Below are positions 1 to 14,199 of a stretch of 64,000 nt of DNA, piece after piece; positions within the stretch are counted from its first letter, which is position 1, and the number at the start of each line of letters is the position of its first letter. The stretch lies in assembly GCA_947652605.1 (NCBI GenBank), contig OX393576.1, positions 15,712,575 through 15,776,574 of the forward strand, written 5' to 3'. The position numbers and the translations under genes are program-made. The DNA comes from Elmis aenea (Eukaryota > Arthropoda > Insecta > Coleoptera > Elmidae). Under the pieces are notes generated by a model. The model did no database searches and had not been told where the DNA came from. It was given only the letters and a program-made list of their open reading frames with translations.

Positions 1-956
1 ATTTGATTATCCTAAAAAAAATATTTTTACGCTCGCCGTTAAAAAGTTATTACACAAACTTACCTTTTTTTTAATGGGAACGATAGTTCGCTATGACGTA
101 TTTAAATTCTAATTTTTTTTTCATTCCAAATATATAAGGGTCGATGTATTTATTATTAATAATACGCAAGTTATGAAGGTTTTTTTTTTTTTTCTAAGAA
201 AATCATAGTAGGCTGTGAAAAAAAAAACTAGGTGTAAAACCTTATAAAACTCATATGGTACAAGTTACCAAGGTTTTTAAATTTGTTGTTGTAAACATCA
301 AAAATTTTTGAACCCAAGATAAACAGCAATATACTACATTACTGCTGATTCCGAATATGTTGTTGTTATCTTATGTTCAAATATTTACAATGTTTATCTC
401 AACAACAAATAAGAAAACCTTGGTAAGTTGTACCACATAGGTTTTATAAGGTTTTACACCTTGTTTTTTTTTTGTTTTCACAGCCTACTATGATTTTCTT
501 AGAAAAAAAAACTAAAAAACCTTCATAACTTGCGTGTTGTTGAAAATAAATACATCGACCCTTATATATTTGGAATGAAAAAAAAATAAGGAATTTAAAT
601 AGATCATAGCCAACTATCATTCCAATTTAAAAAAATATAATTTTGTGTCATAACTTTTTAACGGGGAGCGTAAAAAAATGTGTTTTGGTGTAATCATTTT
701 AAACATAAAAATATCTAAAAATAATCTTAATAAATATTTTCGATATTTACAACAATAACGGAGATATGACACATTATTAATATGACAAAAAAATACTTTT
801 TATTCGATAACTCGAAAACCGGAAATGATAGAATATTTTTGAAAACGGTTCTGAGTTTGTCTCAAAAAACTGCACATTTTTGGTAATTTAACCGTTTCTC
901 TATCTTAAATATTAACCGAGATACCCATGCAATCCCATCGAATTTGGACCACCCTG
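1..956. mobile_element. Foldback DNA element, GGTGGTCC family (copy 1, left end outside window)
   Basis: Bases about 15-257 and 432-690 are inverted copies of each other, with a short spacer. The right end at about 900-956 reads into CCACCCTG followed by TA, the terminus shared with copies at 21437 and 50410. The arms hold A and T runs and no coding sequence. It looks like a non-autonomous TA-target element; the superfamily is not assigned. Confidence 0.75.
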
Positions 957-958
957 TA

Positions 959-3900
959 TACAGGCTGTCCCAAGGTATACTACCACTATCTTGTTTGTAA
1001 CATTTAATTTGCGCAGGTCACAGCACACTTAAGAAAATATTTAATTTTTGACGTTACAAAAGGTAACTAAAATTGTGCAATTTTATTCAAAATTACGTCC
1101 TCTTTCCAAAAATGTAAAAATATACAGGGTGTTCTATTTGAAATAACAAAGTTCGGCGAAACCGTAAGTGAAACAAAAGTATACATAAGTTCAGAAAATC
1201 CAGTTTTTTGCACATATCACATGTCTAAATTGTCATTTGCCTAAAATCAAAACTAAAGCAAAAACGGCGGTGTACTAGAACTCAGTTACACCAGGCATAG
1301 ATATGTCGAGTAAAAAAGCTTTGTACCATAAAAAATTTTTATATACATTATAGTTATAAGCAGATAAACATAACACCGCTATGTTTGTGATAAGTGGTGC
1401 ATGAATTTTGGCAGAGAAGTGTAAATTAGTATTCATTTTCAACCAACATCCCCTGTGGCGTAACTGTAACTTAATCTTCAGTCGCCTGTGGATATTTTCT
1501 TTACTTAGTACGTAATAAACTAGTCCTTTGTAGCTAGAGATTAATCTTAGTATAGCTCTGAATAAAATAGAAGTGCTTGAATTTCATTCCTGAAGAGTTA
1601 CGAAGTCAGTTCAATTGACGTAAACTGGTCTTATTTTGTTACTACAAAGTGCACACATAAAAAATTAATATACATTAAACACGATTCAAAAAAAGTAAGT
1701 GAGTTGTTTTTATTTTTCGTTCTATAACACTGAAAGTCAAGAATTATACCAAATTGCTATAAAATTATTGAAAGTTTTAATTTGGAATAGGCAACCAAAA
1801 ACATGAGTTATGGGTAGTTCCGACTTTTGACTTTAGACTTTGGACCACAAAAAAACTACTCAAATACAGCTAAAAATGTTAAGTGATAATCAATTACAAT
1901 TTATTTTTTAATACTGTATTATCTCATCCTTAAGCTACTTTAACTGCAATTAAAACAGTTTCCCTCGATTACTTTTCTTTAACGACGAACTACCCAAAAA
2001 CTTTTGTCGTTGTACTGGCGTTTTAAACAGTTATTAAACTTAACTTGTGATGTTATATTACAACTCAGATCGTGTAAAATGTCAGTTTTCGAATTTATTG
2101 CTTACTCCAAAGTTATTAGTCCCTGAAAATATCGTGTTCACGTCACACCATATTTATTTTAAGTCAAATTTATTGTAGCAGTTCACCATTAACACTGGAA
2201 TTTATTATTGGAGTAATAATGTCTAGCAACTGTTAACACCACTTTCCAAAAAATATTTTTGTAATTACATTTGATAATAAACTTATTATTTGCATGTTTT
2301 CGTTCTATTTTGCATAACATTCTAGTGCATCTTGCCTCAACTTTTGTAAATTACGTCACCAACATTTTGTTTACCTCATTTTAATGTTTTAGACATAAAT
2401 ATCCATATATTCACTGTCTTTTACATTGTTATTTTAAATACGGATAGGTGTGGGTATAAAACGTGCCTCAATTTCTATGTGTTTCTCAGAATATCGGATC
2501 AATTCTCACTTAATCTTGCAGTTTATACGTTGAACTTTTATCCTGCACGATTTTCTTGTTTTATGTTCGGGATACTTTTAAGACTATCTCTATCAGTAGT
2601 CCGTAATTACATTTTCAAATATAAATTGTTTAGGTAGAAGATCGAATTGATTAAATTATATGTACGATGTACATACAGTTTTCATGAACTGTGATGGCTT
2701 TAGCTGTAGTCTGTTCTATTCGAGCCACTAAAGAACCTTCGCAAACTATGGAAGTTTTTTGGGGCAACTTTAAATCCCGTAATTAACAATAAAATTATGG
2801 TAAGCAAGTTCTTGTTATCTGATTTATTTAAATGTTTCACGTTACTCCAAATGCTTTATATTTATTTATGGGATTTCTTTCAAAGCAAAAATTCATTGCC
2901 AAAATAAGATATTTATTTCATAACTTTTCTTAAGTTCCATTGAAAAGGAGACCGACTTGCTATTTCTTGTATCTTTTTATGTTTTCTACAAGTATTTGAA
3001 ATGGAACATATTATACAAGCAAAAGTTTTTCAATAAAATTTAAATTAAACGCTCAAAAATGTAAAAATGGAATATTTCAATAGATTTCACTTTATTCAGA
3101 AACTACTCTAACTTTTAATTTCTTCAATCATAATACACTGAATTAGCTGAAATATGAAAAAATATTTCAGAAAACATTTTATAACTTCTGTAATTTGAAT
3201 AAATTCTTATGCTTTGATTGTAAAGAAAAAACATCCTAAAAATATGAAGAGAAAAGTGTTCATAATAATATTTGGGCTCCCTTGTACGAAAATAAAACTT
3301 TTTATACGGTTCATATGGGTTTATTATATACCTCACATATATATTTTGTGTTGAATAAAGGAAAACGTACAATGACACATAACGAAAATAATTGAAGGCC
3401 ATACATTTTATACGATTGATGTTACAATAAGTGAACAATGCACAAAAATTATCATCAAAATATTTGCAATTAAAACAAATTGCCACACAAATAACAACTG
3501 TGTTACAATTGAACTGAATAATTGAATTTAAATTTCGTGTTTCATTTTAAACTATAACTTGTCACTAAATGAACATAATGTAATCACATTTCTTCATCAT
3601 CAAGTGTTTAAATTATTGTTTTCCGAAGTATATGGAATTTCTACAACTGTTATTATAAGCATTATTTGAAAAACAATTTCGTGATATAGCAGATACAACA
3701 ATATCTAAAGTCATTTACTAGTGACGTACTTTTAAAATAACATTTTTTATTTAGTCATTAAATGCCATAGCCTTGAGAACAGCAAAACAATATTAGAATT
3801 TAAAAGTATATGCAAAGTTCGTTGTATCTTCGCTTGTTAATTATTTATAGTTGTATTGTATATTTTCTTCAAACATTTGTTTAAAATATTCAATCTATAT

Positions 3901-4015
3901 TGTGTTCGCTATCTTAAATATTTCTACCCTAGTATTTATTATGAAACAGTGAAATAAATGGCAGCTTTGTTGTAAGAAAATAATGCATTTATGTTGTAAA
4001 ATAGCTATTTATGTA
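959..4015. other. Intergenic or intronic AT-rich DNA, no gene seen
   Basis: No convincing exon or RNA gene was seen. A single element terminus, TACAGGGTGTTC, starts near 1123, so a decayed transposon probably begins there. A 120-codon frame at 3124-3486 (-) is low-complexity, rich in Phe and Tyr, has no recognisable domain, and is taken as chance. Confidence 0.5.
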
Positions 4016-4019
4016 TAAA

Positions 4020-4655
4020 GGCCAAAAAGTGTAACTTTTTCGGCCGCGTCTGGTTTGCTGGCCGAGACGTAGTCGAGGCCAGCAAACAGGCAAGGCCGAA
4101 AAAGTACGATTTGGCCGAGGTGCATATTACATTTTTTGTGCGATCGAATTAAAAACAATTTAAATTTTTAATAATTTTTAAAATTATAGGTTAGAAACTA
4201 CGTGACATTCTGTCACTGACAGATGACGGCGTATGTACTGCATTACCGGCCCTCTCCTTAGCAACGGCCGTAAAAGTTACTTTTTCGGCCGTTGCTAGGT
4301 TAGAAACTTAAACTACGTGACATTCTGTCAGTGACAGATGACGGCGTATGTACTGCATTACCGGCCCACTCCTTAGCAACGGCCGTAAAAGTTACTTTTT
4401 CGGCCGTTGCTAGGTTAGAAACTAAAACTACGTGACATTCTGTCACTGACAGATGACGGCATATGTACTGCATTACCGGTCCACTCCTTAGCAACGGCCG
4501 TAAAAGTTACTTTTTCGGCTGTTGCTAAGGGTAACGGCCTGAAAAGTAACTTTTACGGCCGTTGCTAAGGATAGGGCCGGTAATGCAGTACTTTATGGTT
4601 GCTAACGCGTCCGTCAAACAGCTGTTTCTAGTAAGATCGCACAAAAACACATTTT
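4020..4655. repeat. GC-rich palindromic module with about three 110-bp tandem units
   Basis: A GGCCGAAAAAGT-rich block (4030-4115) is followed by a segment with terminal inverted repeats TTTTTGTGCGATCG and GATCGCACAAAAA (about 4134-4650). Inside, a unit of about 110 bp that starts GGTTAGAAACT and ends CGGCCGTTGCTA is repeated about three times (about 4190-4520). Each unit holds the palindrome AACGGCCGTAAAAGTTAC. A related copy with one unit lies at 52.95-53.29 kb, so this is a dispersed mobile module with internal amplification. Confidence 0.75.
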
Positions 4656-5428
4656 TTGTTCTTTATTTCTTTAAATTAATAGAAGGATTAAAAAGAGCGA
4701 TTTATCTAAATAATTTAATATATTAAATTTCTACTTGTTTTATTTAGAACAATTTTGCAGTTTTTGAAACTTATTCTATCTATTTTCTTCTGTCAAAAAA
4801 ATTAAGGTTTATTTAGATACCATCGCGCACGGTGATCATTTTTCCACAAAGTCTTTTACATTTTTCATGTAATTATAAAACTTGAAAGGTTATGTTTGAA
4901 AATTGGAGGAAAGGATACAAACTGCATGCCCTATGGTTTGACAAAAGCTCAGAACTCCAATTTTCATAAAAACTTTGATTTTATAACATTCAGGGGATGG
5001 CTCATGACACCCCATGGATTGAGCCACATGATAATAAAGTGCATATTTGATGCTCTACTGCAAATTTAGCCCCCAACTGAGGTAAAATGAACCACCCACA
5101 GTGTTTAAACAAAACTGCGACTCTTTACCTATAGAATATCAAAAAATATATAAATCACTAGTATTTTTCTCAAAAAGTTGCACCTTACAGAATAAGCAGA
5201 CTTAGCATATGTAGAAATAAATTTGGTGAATTCTAACCCACTTATTAAGAAAGAGCACGAAATGCTTTATTAGGAAGTATTAATATATACAGTTATTAAT
5301 CAAACAAATTTCTTGTCAAGTGGTTCAAGTCACCCCGCGCGACGGTACCACTAAAGCTCTTAATTTACCCAGTCAATCCTAATTATAAATCTGAATGAAC
5401 TTTTCATTAAACTCCTCCTTGTAGATAT

Positions 5429-6382
5429 TAGGGATTGTAATACCGGTAAACCGGTTTACCGGTTTACCGGTAAATCGCAAAAAATGCTCTTCAAATTTTA
5501 CCGGTAATTTGGCAGTTTTTTACCGGTAATTCCGGTAATTTTACAATATCTTTCTAATCATGATAAAAATCTAAATCAAATAATCGAAAAAAAAATTAAC
5601 GTATTTTCAAAGAGAAAAAATAAGGGGAAAGCATACAAATGGCATATGATTGTTTGATTATTACTCACTACTCGACCAACAAGTGTAGTACAATCCGAAA
5701 AAGCTTTTTTCGCGGCTGGATTATTTTGTACAAAAATTAGGTCGCAATTAGGAGACGATAGTTAAGATAAATTATATTTTCTACGTGGTTATTTTTTAAG
5801 AAAAGTTTTAAATAAAAAATATTGTTAATAGTTTGACAACATAGGTAGGTATATTATGTTAAATCATTTTATATTTTATGTTCAGAATAGTTTTATTTTC
5901 ATGTGTTTTTTGTAATGCTGGATTATATTTTTTGTAATATTTTTATTTTATATATTATATGTTGTCATTTTATATTGTGTTATATTAATATTACATAAAA
6001 ATATATTAGATACGTTAATGGCTGTTAACTAATATATTGCATGAAACTAATTGGGATAGTTTAGGCTTCAACTATATCAATCAGTTCCATAATAAATAAA
6101 TGTATATAAATATATTTATTTTTAATATGGTTTTCGGAGTTTATCCGGGTAATATTTAAATTGGCTCGACGTTTCGGCAAGCTGTCACTATAGGGGAGAC
6201 GCGGATAAACTGCGAAAACTACATTAAAAATGTTAGCAACCGCAAACAATCTAAAAAGGAACAATATAATATAAATATATATAATAATATGATTTACCGG
6301 TAAATTACCGGTAAACCGGTTTTGATTGACAGTTTTACCGAATTACCGGTAATTCAAAAAGTCGGTAAATTTACAATCCCTA
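5429..6382. mobile_element. hAT-like non-autonomous element, ACCGGTAA-rich ends
   Basis: The ends TAGGGATTGTAA and TTACAATCCCTA are inverted repeats. They are flanked by a perfect 8-bp duplication, GTAGATAT (5421-5428 and 6383-6390). An 8-bp duplication is characteristic of hAT elements. The subterminal regions are packed with ACCGGTAA motifs in both orientations. No transposase is visible in the 954 bp. Confidence 0.85.
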
Positions 6383-7114
6383 GTAGATATGCTACACTAA
6401 CGATCTCAATATCGAAGTGCTTTCAAAATTTTAATTAAATTATATGGTGTATAAGTAATTAAAAAACACACTTAAATTAATTATAGCCATTTTTATATCA
6501 CCTAATTTTTATTCATATGACAATTCATGACTTTTATTAAAACAGCAAAGTTTAGAAATATGAGCCGCAGATAAGAATCTAATCCTTAATAAGCAATTTT
6601 ATGATGTGTATTTATATGCATTAATACATTGTCTATAATGATTTAAATCGGCTGCAGTAGCTAATTACGTTGATCAAGTCACTCATAAATTCATAAATTA
6701 TGACAATATTTAATAAAACCCTTATGTTTTCGAATGTATCTACATTACAATAACTAATTAGTAATTTATGTCACAAACAATTGTTCTATCTGTGTGATGA
6801 AATGGTTATTTGTACATTGATTAATTTACCAAAGCATTTTACCGTAGAGTAAATTATTTGAGGTTGTGTTGTATTGACCCAACAACGACTATTTCACTCA
6901 AAATAACGAACGCGACCATTTAGATACAATTGTCGAAATTCCTAATCAAATGACCGTATTCTATGTTCGTGAAGACAACCTCTTATTTGTGCAAATGGAC
7001 TGTTCCGAGGATAACGCAAAGGGAGCCTTTTATTATTATTTTTTGTAAAGGATAGCAGTGATAACTAATCATGCGTGAAACTGTTTAATAAATAATTTAT
7101 TTAATAAGTCCTTG

Positions 7115-7450
7115 TTCACAATGAACGTAGTACGTAAGAAAGACATAATATTTCCGTAATTCTTAAAGTTAAAATATCTAGAAATAAATACAAGTGTTCA
7201 CAATGGGCGTAAGACATAGTACGTAATACGTAAAAAGTACGTAAAACGTCGTTGGTAGCTTAGCACATAACCTCAGTTTAAACGCGGAAGGTTGTTTATC
7301 TTCCAGGAAAAATAATTAATCTAAAACATTAAAAACATAGATAGGTACTTCAGTTTGTTTAACAGATATTAAAGTTCTTGCAGTAAATTATTGAAGCAGA
7401 TGCTTATCAGACTTGCGTAGTTTTCACGTAAAAATTACGTTCATTGTGAG
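7115..7450. repeat. Short inverted-repeat element with TACGTA-rich interior
   Basis: TTCACAATGAACG near 7115 is matched by the inverted ACGTTCATTGTGA ending near 7449. The interior has many ACGTA motifs. It is probably a miniature element; no clear target duplication was seen. Confidence 0.4.
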
Positions 7451-7526
7451 CACTTGCGAAAATTACGTACTAAAACTAACGATTAAGTTCATCTTATCTA
7501 CTAAGTTCGTTTTACGTTCTAACCAG

Positions 7527-8167
7527 GGAAGGTCACGATATGTTGTCGCTAAAATCTGATCAAGGCTGTGTTATACATCAAGAACATCAAAACTAAATGC
7601 TTTGCAGAGTTATACGTACCACTCGCCATTTCCTTCGGAAAAATAGGGGAAAAACTGAAAAATTGGTATAAAAAGGTAATTTTTGCGATCACGTTGGCCA
7701 TGAAACCGTCAGAGACAAAATCGAAATTCTTCTATATTCCAATTCGCGCATCCTTTGCAAGTAAAATGGTGCAGTTTTTGAAAAAATCTATAACAGTTCT
7801 GAAGAAAAACGCCTATGCGACTTGCATAGCCGGTTAACATAGGGAAAACCGTTTTTACAGGACCTCGTTTTTTGCGTTTTTCTCCGGAACCGTTTAAGAT
7901 TTTTTCAAAAACTTTGCACCATTTTACTTGCAAAGGATGAGCGCATTGGTAAAATAGAAGAATTTCGATTTTATCTTTTGCTGTTTCACAGCCAACGCGC
8001 TCGCAAAAATTACCTTTATTATTTAACTTTTCAGTTTTTCCCCTATTTTTCCGAAGAAAATGACCAGTGGCACGTATAACTCTGCAAAACATTTAGTTTT
8101 GATGTTCTTGATGCAACTAACACAGCCTTGATCAGATTCTAGCGACAACATATTGTGACCCTTCCTT
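7527..8167. mobile_element. Foldback element of about 640 bp
   Basis: Bases about 7527-7835 and 7850-8167 are inverted copies: GGTCACGATATGTTGTCGCT at the left is mirrored by AGCGACAACATATTGTGACC at the right. The reading frames over it on both strands exist only because of the symmetry. It could form a long hairpin if transcribed. Confidence 0.8.
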
Positions 8168-8550
8168 GTAACGAAATACAAGTATTATATTTATTGTGCA
8201 ATGTGTAGGATTCATTCATATGGAGATCCTACAGTGAGTTTTCTCTCAATGTCTGCTATAAACATCGAGATCGTCGGTAAATAACAAATATAAAATATTA
8301 TATTCTGTTTGTTGAAGTACTACGTTTTGTTTTGAAATGTCGTATTTTTTTATCTTTATTTTTATGGAATTGCTATTTAAGTTCACTGAATGTTAGTATT
8401 TTTAAAACTATTTGTAAATAAAGCCATGAATAAATAAGAATAATAATCTAAATCTAACTAAAACGTGAGTGCTACTAAGGCTAGGCGCTGACATGCAATT
8501 ATTAGTTGTGCAACAGTTTGGTTGCGGGAGTGATCATCATTGGTTTATAT

Positions 8551-8814
8551 CAGCAATTCTTAACCGGGGGCCGCGGTCCCCTGGGGGGCCGTGAAAGATT
8601 TTAAGAGAGGCCGGGAAAAATTTATAAAAGGTTTTTACTTTTTAAAATATTGAAATCTTTAAAATAATATTTTTTGCTCCGTAGTTTACTTGAACCATCG
8701 GAGAGATATCTTCTTAAATAAATCGTAATATTTTTGTTACTACAAACTAGGGGGCCGAGAAAATATTTGTGAATATTTAGGGGGCCGCGACTACTAAAAG
8801 GTTAAGAACCACTG
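8551..8814. mobile_element. hAT-like MITE
   Basis: The element starts CAGCAATTCTTAACC and ends GGTTAAGAACCACTG, with GGGGGCC motifs inside. Its structure resembles the hAT MITE at 9144, but the flanking duplication (GTTTATAT against TTCTAAAG) is no longer recognisable. Confidence 0.6.
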
Positions 8815-9143
8815 TTCTAAAGTACGAGGAATTTTGTACTTTAAAAATATATTGTACTGAAGAACAATTCATCTAATTTAAGCAAACCTGTATCTCTTGC
8901 AATAAGCGAGATCCCCGTGCTTAAAATGTGATCTGGGACGCCATGTAGGTATAGGTAGTTTGTTATTTATTTATTTTTTATATAATTAGAACATCGGTAA
9001 CGTCTTGTGAATCCTTTGAAAAAATGATTTTTTATACGTTGTGTTGCTACAAAGTGTAACATATTAATTTTAATAATTAATATAAAACGGAAACTTTAAT
9101 GAGGTGTTATCAAAATTTAGTCAATAAATACAATACTATAGAG

Positions 9144-9378
9144 CAGCGGTGGGCAAACCGCGGCCCGCGGGCCGCATGCGGCCCTCCATGAATTACTATA
9201 TTAGTAAAAATGTCTATAATATGTATGTATAGCTTTTTTTATACCTTAATTTTTTATCGCTCCCAACTTACACATAATTAATAAGTTGTTATTATAATAA
9301 TTTTTTTTTAGTGCGGCACTTTTAGTCACACTGTTTGCGCAAACTGGCCCTCTTTAAAAAAAAGTTTGCCCATCGCTG
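9144..9378. mobile_element. hAT-like MITE with perfect 8-bp duplication
   Basis: It begins CAGCGGTGGGCAAACC and ends AGTTTGCCCATCGCTG. It is flanked by CTATAGAG on both sides (9136-9143 and 9379-9386). The GC-rich left part contains GCGGCCCGCGGGCCGC. It is 235 bp and non-coding. Confidence 0.85.
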
Positions 9379-9452
9379 CTATAGAGGCACAAACCTAATA
9401 AATACAACATTAAAGTTAACAACGTAAGGTATCCCAAATATAATAAACTCGA

Positions 9453-9960
9453 TTGTCACCCTCTCAGATACACAACAAGGTTTTAGAAGCGGTAGATCAT
9501 GCTCTGATGCCTTTTTTTACTACAAGGCAAACAGAAGAAAAGGCCATTGAATATAATGTACCCGCTTTTCTCTCTTCTATCGACCTGCAAAAAACTTTTC
9601 ACAGTATCCCGCTACCAGACGTTGTAAAAATATTGTATAAAAGACAGGTAGCTGAGTCTATGATAGAACTGGCATATGTGCATTGACAACTATATTATAC
9701 CTATAAATAAAAATTAATGGAGATCCTGCCAATCCAATTACTGTAAACAAAGGAGTGAAACAAGAAGACCCCTAAAGCTCCTTGCTATTCAACTTTGTGA
9801 TGGAGGAATTGATTCATACATTAATACAGAGCAACAAAGGATATAGAATGGGTACAAAGTTAATAAAGATGATCTGTTATGCAGATGATGTAGTCCTAAG
9901 AGCAAGAAATAAAGATGATGTTACCGAAATAAAACGACAGTCTATTTGTGACGTTTTATA
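9453..9960 (+). pseudogene. Decayed non-LTR retrotransposon reverse transcriptase fragment
   Basis: Reading across frames gives pieces of a LINE reverse transcriptase in order. There is QQGFRSGRSCSDA near 9475, an IDLQKTF-type motif near 9580, a GVKQ-type motif near 9755, and the catalytic CYADDVV box near 9880. In-frame stops and frameshifts separate them, so it is dead. The IEYN/IDL spacing is like RTE or related clades, but the clade is not settled. No ends, poly(A) tail or endonuclease were identified. Confidence 0.75.
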
Positions 9961-11822
9961 ATTAAATCTGCTGGGAAAACGACCAATTATTTAAGCGAAT
10001 CAATAATACACTCCATTTTGACAGTTTCATCGACTTTAAGCAGTATAATAATTAGGATAGTTAACAAAACCGTTTTAGCTCTAGCTTCTCCGATAAAGTA
10101 ATTAATAATTTAAAGTACCTTATCTCCAATGGCTTTAATTTAAAACAAAAACTTTCCTGTTCTGTAACGGCACTTAATTTAATTACATAATTACTGATAG
10201 CAACAATAAAAAATAAATAAATGGTAAACTTTACATCTTTAAACACTTACTTATTGTTCCTTAGGGCTAAGAAAAAATTATCATGAATTAAAAGAGTAAT
10301 AGCGTAGTGTTCAAATTGTCTCAAGCTAGAATCTCTTTATAAATCAGACTTACTTTAAAAACACAAAAAAAAGTAAATGATATCCTAGCTTCGTATACGT
10401 AAATAACACGAAACGGCAAATTGAAAAAAATGCTGACTGTTAACAAACCTAAACACCCGAGATGTGGAAAATTAAACAATAAATTACAATTTTCAGATAA
10501 GATCTACCAACTTTCAAATTACTTTTAAGATTGCCACTAATAACTCTACTGTGAGGAATTAATTCTAGTTTAAATTGAATTTAATGAATGCTGAGTGTTA
10601 TTTAGAGTTGTCTAGGGTAATTAGTTGATGCTGTAAATATTTGCAGTAAATTTATTTTGTGTGCTGTACAATGGAAGCAAAGTAATTTGTTAGGAATAAA
10701 TATAAACTAAGAGTTCAAATTAACTTTTTTTTAATTTGCTTTTCTACTAGTAAATACATTACACAATTAGTTTTAAACTATACAAACAATGCTTAAACAA
10801 CCATGAAACTCTAGTTAGAAAGTACAGTGTTAACAACGTGTGCCTTTGCTAATCTTTGCATAAATCGAATATATAGAACCTAAATAAAACGTTTTTAGCA
10901 AAAACCAAATGTCATGTGTCCCTTCATATACAGGGTGTCCCAATTATAGTAAATAGCATGGTGATCTCGTAAACGGTAAGAGATACGGAGTTGGTGAAAC
11001 GGGTCAAAATAATCTATTGTTTAAGAGCAACTATTTTATTATAGTATATTACATAAGAAGAGTTGTAAGAAGCATATTACGCGTATTTCCACGAGTGCGT
11101 AATTGCTTTACAACTCGTGTTATATAGCTTACTTTTTCTACGAACACATAATACGTACGATTTTAACGGCTTTTTGGCTAATATACACATGTAATTACGT
11201 CGTCTTGTCAATTTTGACGTAAGATGGACGTGAGCTTACTTTGACGTTTCTAGACAAGAAAGACAAGAAAGCGTTTTGCTTGCCGTGCGTTAAGACTCAC
11301 TTACCATGCATGCAGGCTGTACAGTAAGAGTCATTTACATTAGTGGTCGTAGAAATAAAAATATAGTTTTTGCGCTATTAATAAAAAACAAAACAGATCT
11401 GGTTTTTGTTTTTGCTTATAACTTGCTTAATTGAAATCACACTCAAAACATTTTTTGACATTATTGAAGCACTTTTTACGCAGATTTGAAATTTGTTAGA
11501 TAATTTTACCTATCGTCATTTGTTTTTGTTATTTTTACATCAGCCGTATTTAAAATGAGAAAGCTGAACAATTTGAATAATACATTTTTAATAAAAATCG
11601 ACATTTTAAAGGTATTTATGTGCCATTATATAAATATTTACTCTCCCCTATTAATTACAGAAACGGTTTGTAGGAAAATTTCCAAAATCAAAGTGGCGAT
11701 GCGCTTTTAAAGTATTTTTGTTTTTTACGTGTTAAGGAATAAAACGCTTAAAGAGTCTAAAAATTTAAATGCTTTCAGATAACATTTATTTATGGGTTAA
11801 CGAAATTAATTTAAACAAATTA

Positions 11823-12330
11823 AGCGTAGTTCGCACGGTGACACTAGCGTCGCGACATAAAATGCCACGACTCTCTCGACATTCGGTGTGGCGGCACTGG
11901 GTGTTCCACACGTAAAATGATATAATTGAGCGTCGCGACATCAAAATAAAAATGGCCGCTCTTTCTTTAACTGCAGCAACGAGTGTTGTAGAGCAAGTAA
12001 TTGTTTAAAAGTCGCTATATTCGAGAATAGATTTGTTCCGTAAACAAGGATATTGTTGATAATGCTCTAAACTCGTTGGAACATCTATTGAGGACATGAT
12101 AAATTGGAAATCGATGACAAACAAATGTAGGTATATTATTTGTCTGTTATGTCAAAATATAAAAATATGGTAGGCTTAGGTCAAATGCCGCACTGTCAAT
12201 ATCGGTGTCGCGACATCGCGGCACTAGCGTCATAACATCGTGGCACCGCGACATCAGGCTGTTCAGACGACGACATTTGATGCCACGTCACCTACTGTCA
12301 CGATGCTAGTGTCACCGTGTAAACTAGCCT
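11823..12330. mobile_element. Harbinger-like MITE (TTA duplication)
   Basis: Inverted termini share CGGTGACACTAGC (left near 11836) with GCTAGTGTCACCG (right near 12305). TTA flanks both sides (11820-11822 and 12331-12333), as expected for PIF/Harbinger elements. The 508-bp interior carries many CGACAT and GGCAC motifs but no recognised protein. Confidence 0.7.
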
Positions 12331-14190
12331 TTAGGCACAGCTGAAGAGTAAATATAAAACAATTTTATTTTTTGTGCCGTGTAAAGTTCATTTAAAATAA
12401 ACTAACCTTGACATTGACACATTCGTCAATATACCCCAGTCATTAAACTTTTATTGATCTCCATTAATATTGCCGCCACGAAATTGGAAGACGGACTAAT
12501 CGAATTCCTAATAAAATTATTTTGATAATGGTCGTCAACGATCACTTGTTGATTTAATCAAAAAAATAAAAGTGTTATGTTATCCAGTGTTACGGCAAGG
12601 TTATCGCTAACAACCCCATTATTTCTGCTCATCTATCAAATACACTAATAAAATCGACGTGATGGGTGACAAATTATGTCTGTACAGCAGGTCAATGAAT
12701 TCTGAATGAAATATGTATTGTATGGGTTAAATTAAATCTGTCGCAAGTCAACAATAGTTCAGTATAAGTTTGCGATTCAAATCCTGTATTATTCAATTAT
12801 TATATTTGAATTATGTGCGTCTGCGATATCATATATTCACGATTGGTAATGCTTCTGTTTCTTTTTTGCCAAAACGGATTTTCACGTTATTGTCACATAT
12901 GTTGAAAATTCGTTTGTCGTGCAGATTATTATATAACCAACAATGACAATTAAAGCTGTTAACTAACCCTTTGTTATAGAATGGGGCCTCACCTGACCGC
13001 AGTGTTTACGTAAAATAGCAATTTGCTGGAGAGCATACAAAAAAATTTAAAGGACTCGTTATCTTTAGCAAGCATTCCCTAATGTAAATATATTATACAC
13101 GATTGCAATTTGGACTTTTTTTTACATTTTAAGAGGTGTTAGTTTCCGACAATTGGAACTTGTAAATATGCATGAGCCCAAACTAATGTTCACTCACTGA
13201 TTTTATCACAATTTATAAAAAAGTAATGATATTTTAAATTCAAAAGTAAGGTAAAAAAAAAGCATGCGCGTTATCATTTTTTTGCTTTTGGATAAATCCT
13301 TTGATCTGAACATACCATTCTACAACATATTTAAAATAGGACCATTCGATATTATTGAGGGCGCAATTTAAACATATTTAAAATAGGACCATTCGATATT
13401 ATTGAGGGCGCAATTTAAAATTTCGCCTGAAGCGGCCATAACTTGCCTACGTCAAATTAACTAAATCGTAAAATTTGTAATGTTAGTTTACTCTCTAAAT
13501 TATTTTTTGATATGATAATTGTATATTTAATATGAGAATAAATATGTTAATAATGTATTATAGAAGTTTTTATGCAGCCATTTATCATTATTAAAGGTTT
13601 AAAAATCTATCTCAACAGTGATTTATTTATTCAACAAAGAAAGTTTATTGATTACCCTTGTTTCTGCATTAAAACAAGTGACTAAAAAATATGTATGACA
13701 ACTTTTATTAACACTAAACTCTTAATTACTCTTTCAAATCATTTTTGAAATAATGCAATATTGATGTTGAGTATTCTGCTCTTAGATGGAACCATACTCG
13801 AGTTTACAGAATATTCTGAGTTCTTTTGAATAATTAAAATCATTTTAACTCGGGGCTTAAATGAAAAGTTTACATTTTAAGAACAATATTTTGAAATAAA
13901 ACAGTGAACAAAGCCTGCATGTAAATCACGTACACATACATAAATTATAAAACTGTAGTTCTTGTCACTACATATTACGATATTTATTGTGTATGAGAAG
14001 AGATAAATGTCTTTACAATAACTTATAGCTTCATAAAGTTACAAGTTTGTTGTATAGCCACAAATCTTAGATCAGCTATTACAACAAAGTTTAAAACGAC
14101 ATGATAAGTTCAAATGTACTTGTTAGTTTGAGTTTAAATTTTGCTCTTCACTCAAACCTTATTCAAAACAAACTTCTTTACGAAACAAAT
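12331..14190. repeat. AT-rich stretch with a 47-bp exact tandem duplication
   Basis: Bases 13325-13371 and 13372-13418 are identical head-to-tail copies of a unit that starts ACATATTTAAAATAGG and ends GCGCAATTTAA. Perfect identity suggests a recent duplication. Nothing else was recognised in this stretch. Confidence 0.7.
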
Positions 14191-14199
14191 AAGTAGCCA

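Noticed and set aside
3124..3486. Minus-strand frame of 120 codons
   Set aside because: Rich in Phe, Tyr and Ile as expected of AT-rich chance frames, with no domain, promoter or splice context.
4300..4494. Minus-strand frame of 64 codons with an internal repeat (RMSRSLS-like)
   Set aside because: It is created by the tandem 110-bp units of a GC-rich repeat.
7568..8092. Two overlapping frames of 89 and 127 codons on opposite strands
   Set aside because: They lie in the mirrored arms of a foldback element and have no domain; the symmetry produces both.
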